A stretch of 64,000 nucleotides of DNA from Akebia trifoliata (taxonomy: Eukaryota; Streptophyta; Magnoliopsida; Ranunculales; Lardizabalaceae), in assembly GCA_017979445.1 (NCBI GenBank), contig CM030711.1, positions 7,409,221 to 7,473,220 of the forward strand, in the 5' to 3' direction. The position numbers were made by a program, and so were the translations under genes. The notes below the pieces were generated by a model that had not been told where the DNA came from, did no database searches, and saw nothing but the letters and a program-made list of their open reading frames with translations. This document shows positions 44,733 through 57,872 of the stretch, piece after piece; position 1 is the first letter of the stretch; each line of letters starts with the position of its first letter.

Positions 44733-46541
44733 TGGGTTCCGAACCAGATCCATTGGAACCAAACCAACCCAAATCGAACTGAAGTCGATTTGGTTTTATT
44801 TGGTTCTATGAGTTGCCAATATTCTATAAATTTCAAGTAATATTTTTTAATGAAAAAATAAATATAAAATAAATCACTAATCTATTCATAGAAAATCATT
44901 AGTTTATGCATAAAAGATCATTATACTATGTTCTAACTACTAAAATAATTCATAACAATTATATATATATATATTGCATAAGGGTTCGATTCTCGGTTTG
45001 GTTCGGTTCTATACAAACTTGATCTGAGAACTGAATCAAATTGATCAATTGTCCATTTTTGTAACCCTAGAACCGAACCACAACTTTTTTCCCAACCGAA
45101 CCAAACCATCCCAATGCTATTGGTTTGGTTCAGTTCTCGAGTTGAATCGGACCAAGTTGCTCCCCTACTTTTGACAACTTGGGGAGTCTTGGAACACTAT
45201 AAATACCAAAAGTTCAAAACCAAAAAACATCTCTACAAATGGTTAACTTTAATCCTCGTTATGTTGTTGTTGTTTTTTTTTTTTTTTTTTTTTAATTTCT
45301 TCTATATCTCAATTGATTTAAGGGTATTATTAACATGTACCCTAAGGGCACACAGTAAAATGCAATAAATACACTTTAAAAATTGGATTTGAGGGTATTT
45401 TTGTAAAAAATAATTTTTTAAAGGTCATTTTTGTTACAAGTCCAATTTCAAAAGTTCATTTATTGCATTTTAACACATGTCCTAAGGCCTAAGGGCACAT
45501 GTTAATAAATCAAATAAAATCCTTGATTTAATATGCTTCTGGTTCATTAATCATAGATGCTTTTTACTTGTAACTCATGAAGAAGTATCTATGATATTTA
45601 TGTGCACTCATCATCTTTCTTACTAGAATTTTTTTCGTTGAGCAGAGACTCTAGACCAAAGAATGTAACAAATAGAGGTTGGTGGCAATAATTTGGGATA
45701 GATAGTCTGGTAAAAATAACATCTCCTTATCTCTTGTAGTCTCTTTGGTTTCTTGAATCTCAAATTGATAGAATCATTTTCAAAGGTCAAAGTCTTATGA
45801 AACTGGTGGCACCATAGTTCATATTCGTCAAACGGACCAATTGATTGATTCGAACATCACTTTTGGAAAGAGACATCAATCAAAAAGTTCTAATCTAACT
45901 CCATTTAAAGCCATGGTTCAAAGATTGGACTCTAAAGTCCAAAATCTAATAAAGGATAATCATCATGGTTATACATCCAATAAAATTTGAATTTTGCTCT
46001 TTTCTTATTGTAAAATGTTTGATGTTCTCTCTTCACTCATAAGTCCTCGTGGGAGCACTCAATTGGACCCACTAACTCTGTAGGGGTTTTGGTGGATTTA
46101 TTTATATATTTATATTATCAGAGTACAAATCTAAGCAATCATTTTGACCTTTAGACCTATTCAAATAATCATGATTTAATCTCACACCATCAAAAGAACA
46201 AAATATAAGAAATACATCGATTTTTATTTTTGGGATGGGGGGAGGTATTGCTACAGCCAATTCTCTAGAGCATGATTTTTATTATGAATTATTTGTGTCC
46301 TTACCCTGCCTTCCTCTTTTTTTTTTTTTTTTATAAATATTTTTCTTCCTTGTTCCCTTGTGCAAAGTGTTCCCATGTCATTGTCCTCTCAAGAAAAATT
46401 TTCGGGAGGTGATAGGACCAATATCTCCATTGGGATTTGGTGGAACTATGCATAAAAACAGTCCATTTCATTTCATGTATAACTTATAGTTATACGATGT
46501 ATTAAAATACACCTTATTACTATATATCACATTGTAATATT
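44733..46541. other. AT-rich spacer, no gene
   Basis: Contains GGTTCGGTT-rich sequence (44,985-45,150), poly-T (45,268-45,293 and 46,315-46,332) and diverged copies of the 13.1-14.1 kb spacer (46,045-46,500). No coding region is supported. Confidence 0.6.
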
Positions 46542-47383
46542 CTAATAATTAGTCAAATGGTTTTGTTGTTGTTGGGATTTCTCCATGGTAAATGGTTGGT
46601 TGGAAGAAGATGATTTTGTCGATCGCTTTTGTCGCTTTCTCTTTCTTTGCTCCAATTCTAAACTCACAACTGATGCGTTAAGATCGATGATGACTCACTA
46701 CGTGAAAATTGGAAAATTAAACAAAAAAAATTGCAGGGCCAAGGCCCACGAATTTTAAAAACTGAATTTTGATAGTCTAGGACAATCGAAATTCTTGATG
46801 TTCCTAGATTTGATGGCTTAGAGCTGTTGAATTTCTCCCATCCTTCATTAATTTGACAGTTTCGACCCGTCAAAAAAAAAAAATTGACAATGAAAAATTT
46901 GATGCCAATTCAAATTTGGACTTTTTCATATTGTGACTAAGGGGTCTTTATTCTCATTGAAATGTCATCCCCACCCACTTTTTCTAATTCTTCACACCGC
47001 CCTTTCTTAGAATTGCACCTAAAATACAAAATACAAAATGTTTATAAAAAAAAATATGTCCAAGTTATCTTTAAAAAAAAAAAAAAGAGAGGGAAATTGC
47101 ACCAACCTTATTGTATTGGTCTAAAATTGGCGGTAAAGTGTACTCATGCATCATCCATTTGGTTTTCATGCCATTTCTAGATGTTTTATCGTCATTTTTG
47201 TAGTGATAAAACACTAGCCCTAACATGCGTCCAATCAACTTTTGTTCTTCATCATGAATATCTTTAGTATTACCATTAGTATTCCACCAACCTCTTTCTT
47301 TGACTAATCGATTGGGTCTGGACCCATTTTTCTCGAAACATAGTAGTATTGTCCTGTAATCTTTACTTACATGCTTTCAAATC
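46542..47383 (-). pseudogene. NAC exons 2 and 3 relic, interrupted by a mini-CACTA
   Basis: Exon 2, 47,383-47,107: Tyr-Tyr-Tyr-Val-Ser-Arg, an in-frame TAG, a frameshift, then Arg-Gly-Trp-Trp-Asn-Thr-Asn-Gly and Lys-Trp-Met-Met-His-Glu-Tyr with a normal donor. Exon 3, from 47,018: the Val-Leu-Cys-Arg-Ile region is scrambled. It is then split by a 240-bp CACTA and resumes with a Lys/Arg-rich, then Ser- and Gln-rich tail ending in TAG at 46,542. Exon 1 was not found upstream. Clearly dead, and likely more ancient than the other copies. Confidence 0.8.
46696..46935. mobile_element. 240-bp mini-CACTA in a NAC exon
   Basis: Left CACTACGTGAAAATTGG; right complement CACAATATGAAAAAGTCC. Target duplication ACT at 46,693-46,695 and 46,936-46,938. 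The left terminus matches the right terminus of the 1,263-bp CACTA at 15,448-16,710 over CACTACGTGAAAAT, and both have TTTGAC(G)-type subterminal motifs, so they are one family. Removing it rejoins NAC coding sequence. Confidence 0.9.
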
Positions 47384-50300
47384 CTAAAATCATTAAAATA
47401 CATTGAAGGTTGATAAAAACTTGAAAGAAGGGGAAGTAGAAAAGAAAAAAAAAAAAAAAAAAGTAGTCTCAATTCTCAAAGATTATTTATTTATTTATTT
47501 AAATAATGACCAAAATATGTCCCTATAGAAAATTCAGACTATTTGAGACTCATTTATTAAAACATTGTACCTTTTAAAACACAATTTGTAAAATGCCTAA
47601 TATACCCTTTTAAAGCTTAAAAGATATTTTGATGAATATTTGAGATACCCCTATTTTTTAAAATTGATGACATGCCCCTTGACCTTGGGCCTTCTCTTAT
47701 AGAGATATGGAAAATGATCTGAAAACCTTGATTTTTCTTCCCTAAATCAATCATCTTCAATCTGTTAGATGATGATCATTATAGTGATGGTGATGATGAT
47801 TTTTAATTTGTCTATAAGAGAAGACTGAGATCAAAGGCATGGTCTCAGTTTTAAGACATAGTTATGGAAAGGAACCACTGGTGCTTTAAGAGTCGTTTTA
47901 GGCAATTTAATAAAGGGTTGGGAATCCATTAACTTCTAAGAATGACTCAAGAAAAAAAAAAAAAACGCATAATCCCAATCGTTCAAACACTTTATAGTTG
48001 AGATTTATGAGTATCTTGATAACACAAATCTCGAAGATATTTATTTTGATGAAAAATTTCAACGACGGATTTTGCATTTAAAGGGTTGGGATCATGTGCT
48101 TTTTTCATGAGTCATTATTAGGAGTTGATTTTAAAAGTCAGTATAAGTGTAATATCATAAAAATAGGTGTCAAAAGATTTATATTTTCTACCAATTAGAT
48201 AACCTAATCCGATAATGTGTTGAAATATACCAACTAATGTAAATCTAACATTATTTACATATGTTCAATTTTTTAGATAACTTAAAGTTATAATCTACAA
48301 TACATTTTACCGGGTTGACTTAGTCAAATGGTTTCATCTGGTTTGAGGGACTGAGTGATTCAAAATCCAAGTAGACTTAACAAGTTATTAAAGTCGGGAC
48401 TCGGAAGTCAAAAGTATATATTGGGCCCAAAGTTTCTTCTAGAAAGTGGGACAACGAATTACTCTACTAGGTTGAGATCTTGAGATGAGAGGGAAAAAAA
48501 AAACAGAATTTCTAAAAATCAGTACCAAACTTCTAGGGATTAGTACAGCATAAGAAATAGTAACAAAATCCTAGGGATTAGTATTAGTGATGAAATTCTA
48601 AGGATTAGTAAAATTTATATTAACAAAATCTAGGGATCACCAATTAATTAAAGGGGAAGTTTTAAATAAAAACCTGGCAAAATGAACTCAGAATTATTTG
48701 ATAGCCACCATAAGTCATGGATCGAGTAGGAATGGGTTGGACTAGTTTTGTACAATTGCCAGCTTGACCCTAAGCCATCCGCTGATTCTGTAGCCAATAA
48801 AGCATTAACTTTTAGGAGTCAAGAGGGCTAAAATCTTACTTCATTTTCAATAGTATTTTTATTGATAAAAAGTTCCAAACACCGAACAACAACCACCACA
48901 GCAGAGAGAAATCATTTTAAAATATTTTATAATTCTGACTCTATCCCAAGATCTCTTTTAAGATATTTTAAAACCCTAGAGTTGTCATCATCCCCCTTCA
49001 AGATTCCTTGTGACGCAAGCAATCAATCCACCTCATTTATGATTCGTAGTTATTTTCCACATTTTGCTTTTAGAGAGTGTATATCAAATGCATGGGACCC
49101 ACATGTAACAAGTTAGAAATGGCTGGCACATGTAGTAACCCAATGGACCCACTACAATGCTCCACCAAACCCAAATTTCTAACATAACTCGAGCTTAGAA
49201 TCCAAATTTCCAACTCCATCTTAAAGTATGGGTCAAGACAAGAACAGTGTCCCGTTCTTAAATTATGGATCAAGAACAATGATTTCAATTTAGATTTAGA
49301 GTAGGGATCCAGAATGGCGTCCCATTCTTAACCAAGATTAGTTTGCACCCCGTTTTATGTCACGTGGCATTTTTGGTGACCCACTGACCTTGTGGATATG
49401 TGGTCCCTCCTTTGGTGAATCTACACACAAAAGATTAGTTTGATTGGTGATGTGCATCCATTGATTATAGTATTGTCTTAAGAATGATTTTTAATTATTG
49501 GATTAAATTTTTTTTTTCAAGAGCTTAGATCTAGTAGATACAAATTATCAAACACTATGATTTTTGGTATGTGGGTTGCAATATTCTATAAATTATAAGA
49601 AACAATTTTTAAAGAACGAAACAAACAAACGAATAACAAACATAAAATTTCTTACAATAAATCACTAATCTATCCATAAAAAGTCATTAGCTTATCCATA
49701 AAAGATCATTAATCTATGTCCTAACTCCTAAAATAATTCATAATAATTATTATATAGCTATATATTTATTTATTACATAAGGATTCGATTCTCGGTTTGG
49801 TTCGGTTCTATACAAGCCTGATCCAAGAACCAAACCAAATTGATTAGTTCTCCATGTTTGTAACTCCGAACCGAACCGCAACTTGTTCCAAACCAAACCA
49901 AAGCACCCCAAAGCTATCGGTTTGCCTTGGTTCGATTATCGGTTTAAATCAGATCAAGTTACACACCTACCGGTATACATACAGAGTCAACTTCAAATTC
50001 AATAGAGTCAGTTCCCTTGGCTTACTTCAAGGTTCTAATCAGAACCCAAATTGGATAGGGTCCCTAACGGATTCTAGTCGGTTTGGATCCTTATTGGAAT
50101 CCAAATCCTTGACTAGAGTCATGGACTCAAGTTATTGGATCACAAATGGATCAGATTTTGGTTCTGTTCCAATTCATCGACACACGACTGGAGAGAGATT
50201 TATTGTCCCAATTAATAATTATGAATAATCAAATATGGTTACATTTTTATCCCCCCACACTCAAAAAAATTATTTTCTTTCACACTCAAATCTCAAGAAC

Positions 50301-50700
50301 AAGATACAATTTTTTAAGGAGGTTGAAGATGATGGATTTTGATAAGAAATTTAAAAAACATCATTTGTATATTTTTTAAAATTTTCCCAAATTTTTTACG
50401 AAATTATTTAGAATAAATTTACCCAAATTAAACCCTATCTAATGATTACTGAATCCAAAATTAATTAATTACAAAGTGAGAAATGTTGACCGAAACCAAA
50501 CTAACATGCAAACAAATATTTATTGAATCAAAAATTTAGAATGGACCCAATAAGGTGGTCTAGGGTAATAGATTCGCTTTGCCATGAAAAGTTATATTAA
50601 TTATTTTTTTGCAAGATTGATATGAGTTCCAGATTCAAACGTTCTTCTTCATCGTCAAAATAATCTAGAGGTCAGGCTTGATTCGATGTATCCATGATCA
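47384..50700. other. Spacer, no gene
   Basis: Colinear with 240-1,233 and then with 5,040-7,118. Lacks the MITE train, the 3.7-4.6 kb block and the MITE of unit 1 (empty site about 49,745-49,790). A GGTTCGG-rich patch lies at 49,790-49,970. Frames such as 49,854-50,228 are repeat-derived. Confidence 0.65.
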
Positions 50701-50865
50701 TCAGTATGATGTTGTTGTTGTTTGCTCAAATTTATTTGCTTCATCGAATCGCCTTTGTCGTTTTCCATCTTGTTTTTCAAAATGATTGACCACTTCATTA
50801 TCTCCAGAACATTTTGAATGCCCACTCATTCTAATTCTACACAACACCCATTCTTGGAATTGCTT
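50701..50865 (-). pseudogene. Orphan NAC last exon, open
   Basis: Minus strand after TTTTAG at 50,866: Lys-Gln-Phe-Gln-Glu-Trp-Val-Leu-Cys-Arg-Ile, a canonical NAC subdomain E start, then a Lys/Arg- and Asn-rich tail to TGA at 50,701 (55 codons). The unit 1 copy at 7,119-7,337 has a stop in place of this Trp. Exons 1 and 2 are missing: upstream lies promoter-like tandem repeat (51,128-51,515). It is a fragment, although its exon is undamaged. Confidence 0.75.
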
Positions 50866-51127
50866 CTAAAATACCAAAGTCAAAATCAAAAAAATACATA
50901 GATATCAAATTTAAAGAGAAATTTCCAATAATAAAAATAAAAATAAAAATTATTGGATTTCTAATAATTTTGATATGCTACTTTGGAGGTCAATCTATTA
51001 TGAATATATCTACAGAGTAGGCAAAGTGTTATTTTCAAAAAAATTTACCTAATAAAAAATACTTTTCAAAATTACTAAAATACCCCCTTTAATATTTTAC
51101 TATTACATTACATTTTTGGGAAGGATA

Positions 51128-51515
51128 TTTTTAAGTCTCCAAATCCTAGTTTTGCACTTGAAAAGCAACTCCCCACAAACCCAAACTTCAAACTCCAACT
51201 CTATCTTACGTCCAAATAAGCTTGGTTGATCATAAACCTCTACTTTTTTATTTTATTTTTTTCACTCTCCAAATTAAAGTTTTGCATTTGAAAAACACCT
51301 CCCCACAAATCCAAATGTCAAACTCTAACTCAATCTTTTATATATATATATATATATATATTTATATGTCCGAACAAGTTTGATTGATCATAAATCACTA
51401 TTTTCTTTTTTCACTCTTCAAATTAAAGTTAAGAACTCTAACTCCATCTTTTATATCTGATAAGTTTGATTGATAATAAATTACTACTTTATTGGATCCC
51501 CAAATCCAAGTTGCA
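51128..51515. repeat. 126-bp-type tandem repeat, contracted copy
   Basis: Units begin near 51,137, 51,266, 51,416 and (partial) 51,498. One unit fewer than 7,735-8,215; one unit is lengthened by a TA run (51,339-51,360). Confidence 0.75.
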
Positions 51516-53371
51516 CTTAGAACATCAGCTTCCCACATGATTGGCAGACATTGATCTGAATACATTCAAAGTTCACTTTCGGAAATCTTGAACTTTCATA
51601 GAAAGACATCAACAAATATAACTCAAACTCCATCTTAAAACAATGATTCAAAATATACCAAGTGTTACTCAAGTTCTTGATTGTATTTCCAAATAATAAA
51701 AACTTTGTTCCACAATGCATTTTTGTGGGAGTGGAATATTCCTTGTCATAGTTAAAGACGTGTCAGACTGTTGGCTTTCCTTAAGATTAGAATCATGATC
51801 TCCAACTTGTCGTGGGCTTGGCCGAAGCCCACTCTAAAGAGACACTGAAATCTATTGTAGCCCTAAACATCTATTGGGCTTGAATTGCTCAAGCCCTAGT
51901 CCCACCGACTTGGGTAGAGCTTGAGCTATGTGCCAAGCCGCATGCACCTTCCTAGCCGACTAGATAGAACCATATCCAAATTATTTTGCTTTAACTTAAT
52001 CGGGATCCAACCAACCTGAATTATTTGATTCGGGTTGGGTCGAATAATTTTGAACCAGACAAAACTTTTAAATTTCCAAGGCAAATTTATCATTGTCAAT
52101 TTCTATCGTTCCTCTAATCTCCTAATCTCATTCAATCTTTCACTCTCATCCATGTTTTTTAATCTTCTCTTTAATCTCCTATCCTCAAAAATCTTAATGG
52201 CTAATCGTGATTATCATCTTCAAAATCCCTTGCTTAATATCCATCTCCTACGACCATAATTCAAAAATTCGTTTTTCACCAATTTCTCCTAAATCTCTTC
52301 AATTTTTTTCGGATCTATCAAAGAACTCAACAATCAAGAACGAGTAAGTAAAGAATTAAAGAGGAATTAAAAGTAAAGAAGAAATTGAGTTATTTTCACA
52401 TCCTTTCAACTTTCCATTTATTTTTGTTATTTGTTTTAATCGATAGAAAGAAGTTATATTTTAAAATGATCGACTAAAATCACTATTAAGGAGAGAAAGG
52501 CACCCACATAATTGTAAATGGATTTTTTATTGATAAATTAGTGTTTTGATGTTCTTGAATTTATTATTTTATTGTTGATTAAATTTTTCGATCAAAGTAA
52601 TTTACTTATAAAATTCCTTGATCTGATGTGTATTTCAATTACATCAGATGCTTGGAATTTCCTATGGTAAATTATGATGTAGAACTTGGTTAACAATAAT
52701 AATTGATAAATTCATTATTTTTATAGAAAATCTAATAGTGAGAATCTTAATTCTAGATTTTTCGATTAAATCAAATCTTTATTCGAATTTAGTTGACTAG
52801 TAATTATCTAATCATCAACATTAAATGTAATTAATGACGATCTTTTTGACTCATAAATATTCAAAACAAAAGATAGTTTTTGTCCCATCAAGTAGGAACA
52901 TATGATATGAATAATTGATTGGTTTATAATTCACTTAGGTGATTAAGAAATCGAAGCCAAAATTAAATTACCCCTTTATATTATTTTTCGTCCTTATCTT
53001 TTTCTACAAAGTGTTTAGAGCATTAAGGTTCATTCAGCTGGGTTTGTGGGATATAGTAAACCCATTGAACAAAATTGGGGCAAATAACGAACCCATTGCA
53101 GACCAAAGTGCAAGTCAGTTCGCATCGACCCGGTTCATGATTTGGCAAAGTAAGAAAAAATTTATCTTCAAAATAAAATCCATTAATATTTCAAAAAGTA
53201 CATTACTCAACATTGTAAAAGACTTTACTTGCTAAGAACACCTCGTTATATTAATATTTTCAAATGTAACCACTTTTTAACTTTTTTCACCTAACAGCAC
53301 ATAAAAGTCACTTGCCACGCTAAACCTAATGAGGGGAATTTTGTAAATTAGGGATGTCTTCCCATTTCATA
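51516..53371. other. AT-rich spacer, no gene
   Basis: Mostly colinear with 8,216-9,830. 51,520-51,960 holds NAC-upstream-like sequence and a GC-richer patch (51,800-51,960) not seen in unit 1. No gene. Confidence 0.6.
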
Positions 53372-54577
53372 CTATTCAATCCAATCATCCAATTTGCAAT
53401 TCTCGATATAGTTAAAAGCTTCATTTAGTTCCGGAATCGAATAAGTTTTGTTGTTTGCGTCTTCAGACCGCTTTGCTCGCCCATTATTTGTAATTCTACA
53501 CAACACCAGTTCTTCAAATATCTCCTAAATACCAAACATAAAACAAAACAAGAAATTAGAAGAAAGGGTGTAGTTCTTTGTCTATCTAATAATTTGAATG
53601 GATACCCTTTTTGGGGTCAATTTATTATGAAAAGGTCCACGTAGTTTCCGAATCTCTTTTACCAAATAGGGAATGTTGTTTGAAATTACTATGAATAGGT
53701 CTACATACTGGGTAAAAATATTTATTTGAATTAAAATGAATAGTGTGCTAGAACAGGAATTTCACAAATGTCAATGGACAATATTGTAAATCAGGCTTTC
53801 TAAAATTATGCATCAAAATATGTTTTGAAAATATTTATAGAATAGTCAATCTATATATCAGACTTAATTTGTAGATAAGTTGTTGATAAAAATGACTCTA
53901 ACATGTATAGAAAAAATGTTAAATTTACTTTTAAACCTCTTTGATTTAACCAGAGTAAATTAATGACCCCTATTTTAATTTAAATTATAAAAAAAATTAA
54001 AACAACCTTAATGTTGTGGTGTAAAGTGTACTCGTGCATGATCCATGGGGTTTTATTGTCCTTGTCTCTCATGAATACTAGTCCTTGCTTGTATCCAATA
54101 CACGTTTTTTCTCCATTCAAAATTTTCTTATTTCCACCATTAATTCTCCAAAAACCTATTTTTCCTTTTATGCTTCGTTTGGGATAAGGAGAATTTGGTG
54201 TAAACCTTTCTCTCTTAGTAACGTAATATTCTTCTCTTTTTTCGTCTCCCACATGGTCAAGTCCTGAAAAAATCATAAAAGTAAGTCATTATAGATTTCA
54301 TTATTTAATTGAAAGGTGATAGGATTGGGGGTAAAGTAGACCCTCAGCCCATTCAATAGGGCATTGAAAATTTGTAAGACAGAAAAAGAAGAAAAATAGT
54401 CATAAAACAGAAATATATGTATTCATAAAATGCATACGTACCTGGGAGCTTCCATGGTTCAGACTCGTAGACATGGCAGTCCTTAATGGGGTATGGTTGA
54501 AGTATTCCCCCATTTACCGTAGTGTTGAGATGCTCCACTAACTCGATATCGCTTGGTGAGAATTTGAAGGGCACCAT
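53372..54577 (-). CDS. NAC-domain protein, 181 aa, apparently intact
   Basis: Exon 1 54,577-54,442 (136 bp), exon 2 54,263-54,007 (257 bp), exon 3 53,524-53,372 (153 bp including TAG). Introns of 178 and 482 bp are GT-AG; the joined frame is open. Exon 1: Pro-Phe-Lys-Phe-Ser-Pro-Ser-Asp, Pro-Ile-Lys-Asp-Cys-His-Val-Tyr, Glu-Pro-Trp-Lys-Leu-Pro-Gly. Exon 2: Glu-Tyr-Tyr-Val-Thr-Lys-Arg-Glu-Arg, Gly-Phe-Trp-Arg-Ile-Asn-Gly, Trp-Ile-Met-His-Glu-Tyr. Exon 3: Glu-Leu-Val-Leu-Cys-Arg-Ile, then only about 37 residues, acidic at the end. Nearly a bare NAC domain, so it might act by dimerising with full-length NAC factors rather than activating; that is inference. Paralogue of the pseudogene at 9,831-12,009. 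The start is fixed by alignment of the copies. Confidence 0.87.

Positions 54578-54581
<4 letters not shown>

Positions 54582-54616
<35 letters not shown>
54582..54616 (-). repeat. (GA)n in the NAC 5' leader
   Basis: About 34 bp of CT on the + strand directly upstream of the start codon, so (GA)n in the transcript leader. Shorter in the unit 1 pseudogene (12,011-12,032). Confidence 0.85.
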
Positions 54617-54619
<3 letters not shown>

Positions 54620-54668
54620 GGAGACTAAGGGAATAAAAATGAATGAATCTTCAGAATCAAGGCTAGCT

Positions 54669-54678
54669 CCTTAAATAG
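54669..54678 (-). promoter_or_regulatory. TATA-like box of the 181-aa NAC gene
   Basis: Minus-strand CTATTTAAGG about 95 bp upstream of the ATG, conserved in position with 12,081-12,090. Upstream sequence to about 54,760 is shared, including CATGTCACGTCAGCA. Confidence 0.5.
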
Positions 54679-54679
54679 A

Positions 54680-56355
54680 CTTTTCTCATCATGTCACGTC
54701 AGCAACGGCAATTTCCAATCTAACACTAACTTGGAGTCATATTTAGTCCAAAACCATAAAAAGGGTATCTGGATTGTATGTCTATTCAACTTGATTGGGC
54801 CCAACGGCTGGACCACTTTTGGCACTCTGACTTTTACTTATTGCTAGATTTCTGCTTTGGGTTTAGGATTTTACATGAACCTAATCATAATTATATATTA
54901 CTGAAATTACTTGATCTTGGAGTTGAAGTTACTTGATTTTGATTTTGATTTTGATTTTGAGAAGAAATTAAAAATAATTACTTAATATTTCTTTTTTTTT
55001 TTTTTTGTCAGATTGATTTGGCCCAACGGCTGGACCACTTTGGATAGACCGGATCAATCATATGTGTCAACGAACTGGTCCAAATTTTAAAACATTAGTT
55101 TGATGTGGGGCACTCAATTAGACTCACTAATCCTATAGGGATTTTGATAGATCTATATTATATATTTATAATATTATAAATAAAAACTAAGCATTTATCT
55201 AGAGAATGATGATTTAATCTCACACCATCGTAAGAAAATCAAGAGAAAAAAATAACGGGAATACATTGAATTTTTCACAAAGTTCGTTATTAAAATCATT
55301 GAATGTATCCCTAAGCTTTTAGAGCCAGATCATTAGATTATGAATGAGACATCAACAAATAAAAATTCTCAATCTAACTCCATATTACATACGAATTGGG
55401 ATGGCGTTAGCTAAAGTTGATGTGGCAATAAAATCTCTCTAATTTTTTTTTAGGCATTTTGGTTGATCTATTTATATATTTATATTATTAGGTTTAAAAT
55501 CAAAGCATTCATGCCTTGAGATTTAATCAAATATCCTATAGTCATGATTTAATGTCACACAATCAAAAATAAAATAGAGAGTATACATCAAATATTTGAC
55601 ATGGTTCATTGTTAATATCATGAACTACGTCCCAATTGTCAGAGGCAATTCCCCTCCTCCCCAAACAATTGAAAACATGCTCATATTTATTTATTTTTAA
55701 TCTCCGTAGTTGCACTTTGTTGTCTAATTGTATCAGTGTACTCCATCGAATCATGTTTATTTGATTATCTCAATGATAATTGACTTCCCTCGTATCTTTT
55801 CATGTCAAGGTCGAGTCACATCTCTCTATTTTCTAACTTTAGTTCGTGTATGATCTTCCACCTTTGATCAATAGATTATAGATTAAACAATAATATAATG
55901 TACAAATATAACTTATAGTTATATACAACAATGGGTCAAACCCATAATCCTCACAATTTGACATTTGCCTTTTTCTTTATTTCTTTTCTTTTCCATATTT
56001 TATTTAGTGAAAATGGTTCCATGTGTAATTGTCCTCCATTCAACATTCCTGGTGAATGGCCCACAATCAACTTCATTTATAACTCATAGTTATATGCAAC
56101 ATCATGTTCGTCGAGGGATTGTATCAAACTTTTATATTAAAAGCACAGGACCCACACGTTAGAAATATCTCACCCTCGCACATGTAGAAATGTCTCTTGG
56201 TGCTATTCATGTTAGGTTAATTTGTGGAATATACCGAATCTTGTACAAACGTATTTACAAATATTGAGCAAAAAGAGGCATCTGAGTTTCCTATTTTCTC
56301 CAAACCTAGTGAAAACTAAATAACAATACAATTCAATTCATACCGATTCATGATT
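54680..56355. other. NAC upstream region and AT-rich spacer, no gene
   Basis: After about 54,760 it jumps to the equivalent of 12,833. The interval holding the GC-richer block, TA tract and MITE relic of units 1 and 2 is missing. Remainder colinear with 12,839-14,354 and 23,425-24,954. Confidence 0.65.
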
Positions 56356-56671
56356 CAATATACATATATATATATATGGGGGCGGATCGTGGGACGTCTC
56401 AAAAAACGTCTGAGAAACAGATGCGTGGGCTTCGTTGGATTTTGGGATTCTAACGGTCTGGATCGCGTAATCAAGCAAGTGCGGGACAGTTGGGACGTCT
56501 CAAGTTTGCTTTAATTTTATTTGAGGTATTTTCAAATACCTCCTTCCGTTTTTTATTTATTATTGAAACTCTCTCATTCTCTAAAATAAACTCTCATTTT
56601 CATTCTCTCTCACACATGTCTCCTGGTCTATACTGAAATCACAGAGAAACGAACGAAGCCCACGTTCTCAC

Positions 56672-56706
<35 letters not shown>

Positions 56707-57532
56707 AATCTACGGCTTCAAAGAACCGCCCCCTATAAATTTTTCATTTTCTTCGATTTTTATTGAAGGATTACCCATCAAAGCTTCTTCTTCATCTTCA
56801 TCAGTGGGTTGGATTTCAAAGTCTTGATCTTGATTTAGACTGTTGGGATGGGCATGTAGCCATTTTCGGTCAAATATTGTTTGTAGCTTTGACATGCAGA
56901 ATATGAATTGTGACTTAAAACTCTTATACATTGTTCTACTTTTCTTTCAATTTGTGTTGATTTCTTTCTGTTAGGAAAGGTGGTTGGTCTGTTCTGTTGG
57001 ACTGATTACTTGTACAGGGCAGTACCCATCGCGTCGAACTGAGTTAACCCTTAGAACAACTAAGGCAATTTCAACTACATTGAGAAAACATGCATCTCGT
57101 GTGATTGAACCCACGACCTTCAACTTGAGTAAAATAATCACTAGTGTTCTATATATAAATCAATTTAATCTAAGAGTAGTGTTGGTGTTTCCTAGTTTGA
57201 GTAAAATAATTGATCTAGAAATAATTAAATATAAAATTGTTCCACCCTAAGAGCAAGATCAGAAGTATGAAATCATATAAAGTAAAGAATTTATTTCTAA
57301 ATAGATGAATTGAGGCATCTGTTGTACTTGCCATCATAAACGAAGGATATCGAATATGTATCTACGTTTTGCATTTGACAGTGTCTACGTGCCAAGCTCT
57401 GAATTGAGAACGGAAAAAATTCTAAGCCCCAATATCACAATAAACTCAACTAAGCTTTTCCAATTCTAAAAAATATCGAACCAAAGATAAACAATCTCTC
57501 AAAACAATTGAAGATGGTGGATAGCATTCAAT

Positions 57533-57745
57533 ATGACTGCAATCTCGTTAAAAGAAACAGATCTTCTTCTAGTAGTACTGCCTCTATCTCCACTCATTCT
57601 TCCTGCAAATTCAGAGAAGCCAACAAATGGGCTCATTGGTGTTGATGGTGCAGAATTTAACGACACCACTGACTGGGGTGGAGTAAATGATGCTGGAGCA
57701 AGAACTGTTAAGGTTAGATCTTCTGATGTTAAATTTGAAGCCTGA
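57533..57745. other. Unidentified open frames in the element middle
   Basis: A plus-strand frame (70 codons, 57,533-57,745) and a minus-strand frame (85 codons, 57,499-57,756) overlap here. The GC content is higher than around it, so this may be a second captured exon. I do not recognise a domain on either strand. Confidence 0.3.
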
Positions 57746-57872
57746 AGTGTTAACACCTGAAATTTTCAAAATCATTGCACAACTAAGAGAGAAGTTATCA
57801 AATATTGACAAACAATTTTAAATACCCACATCAAGTAATCTCACTGCCTTTTCTCTCTAATGATCTTCACAG

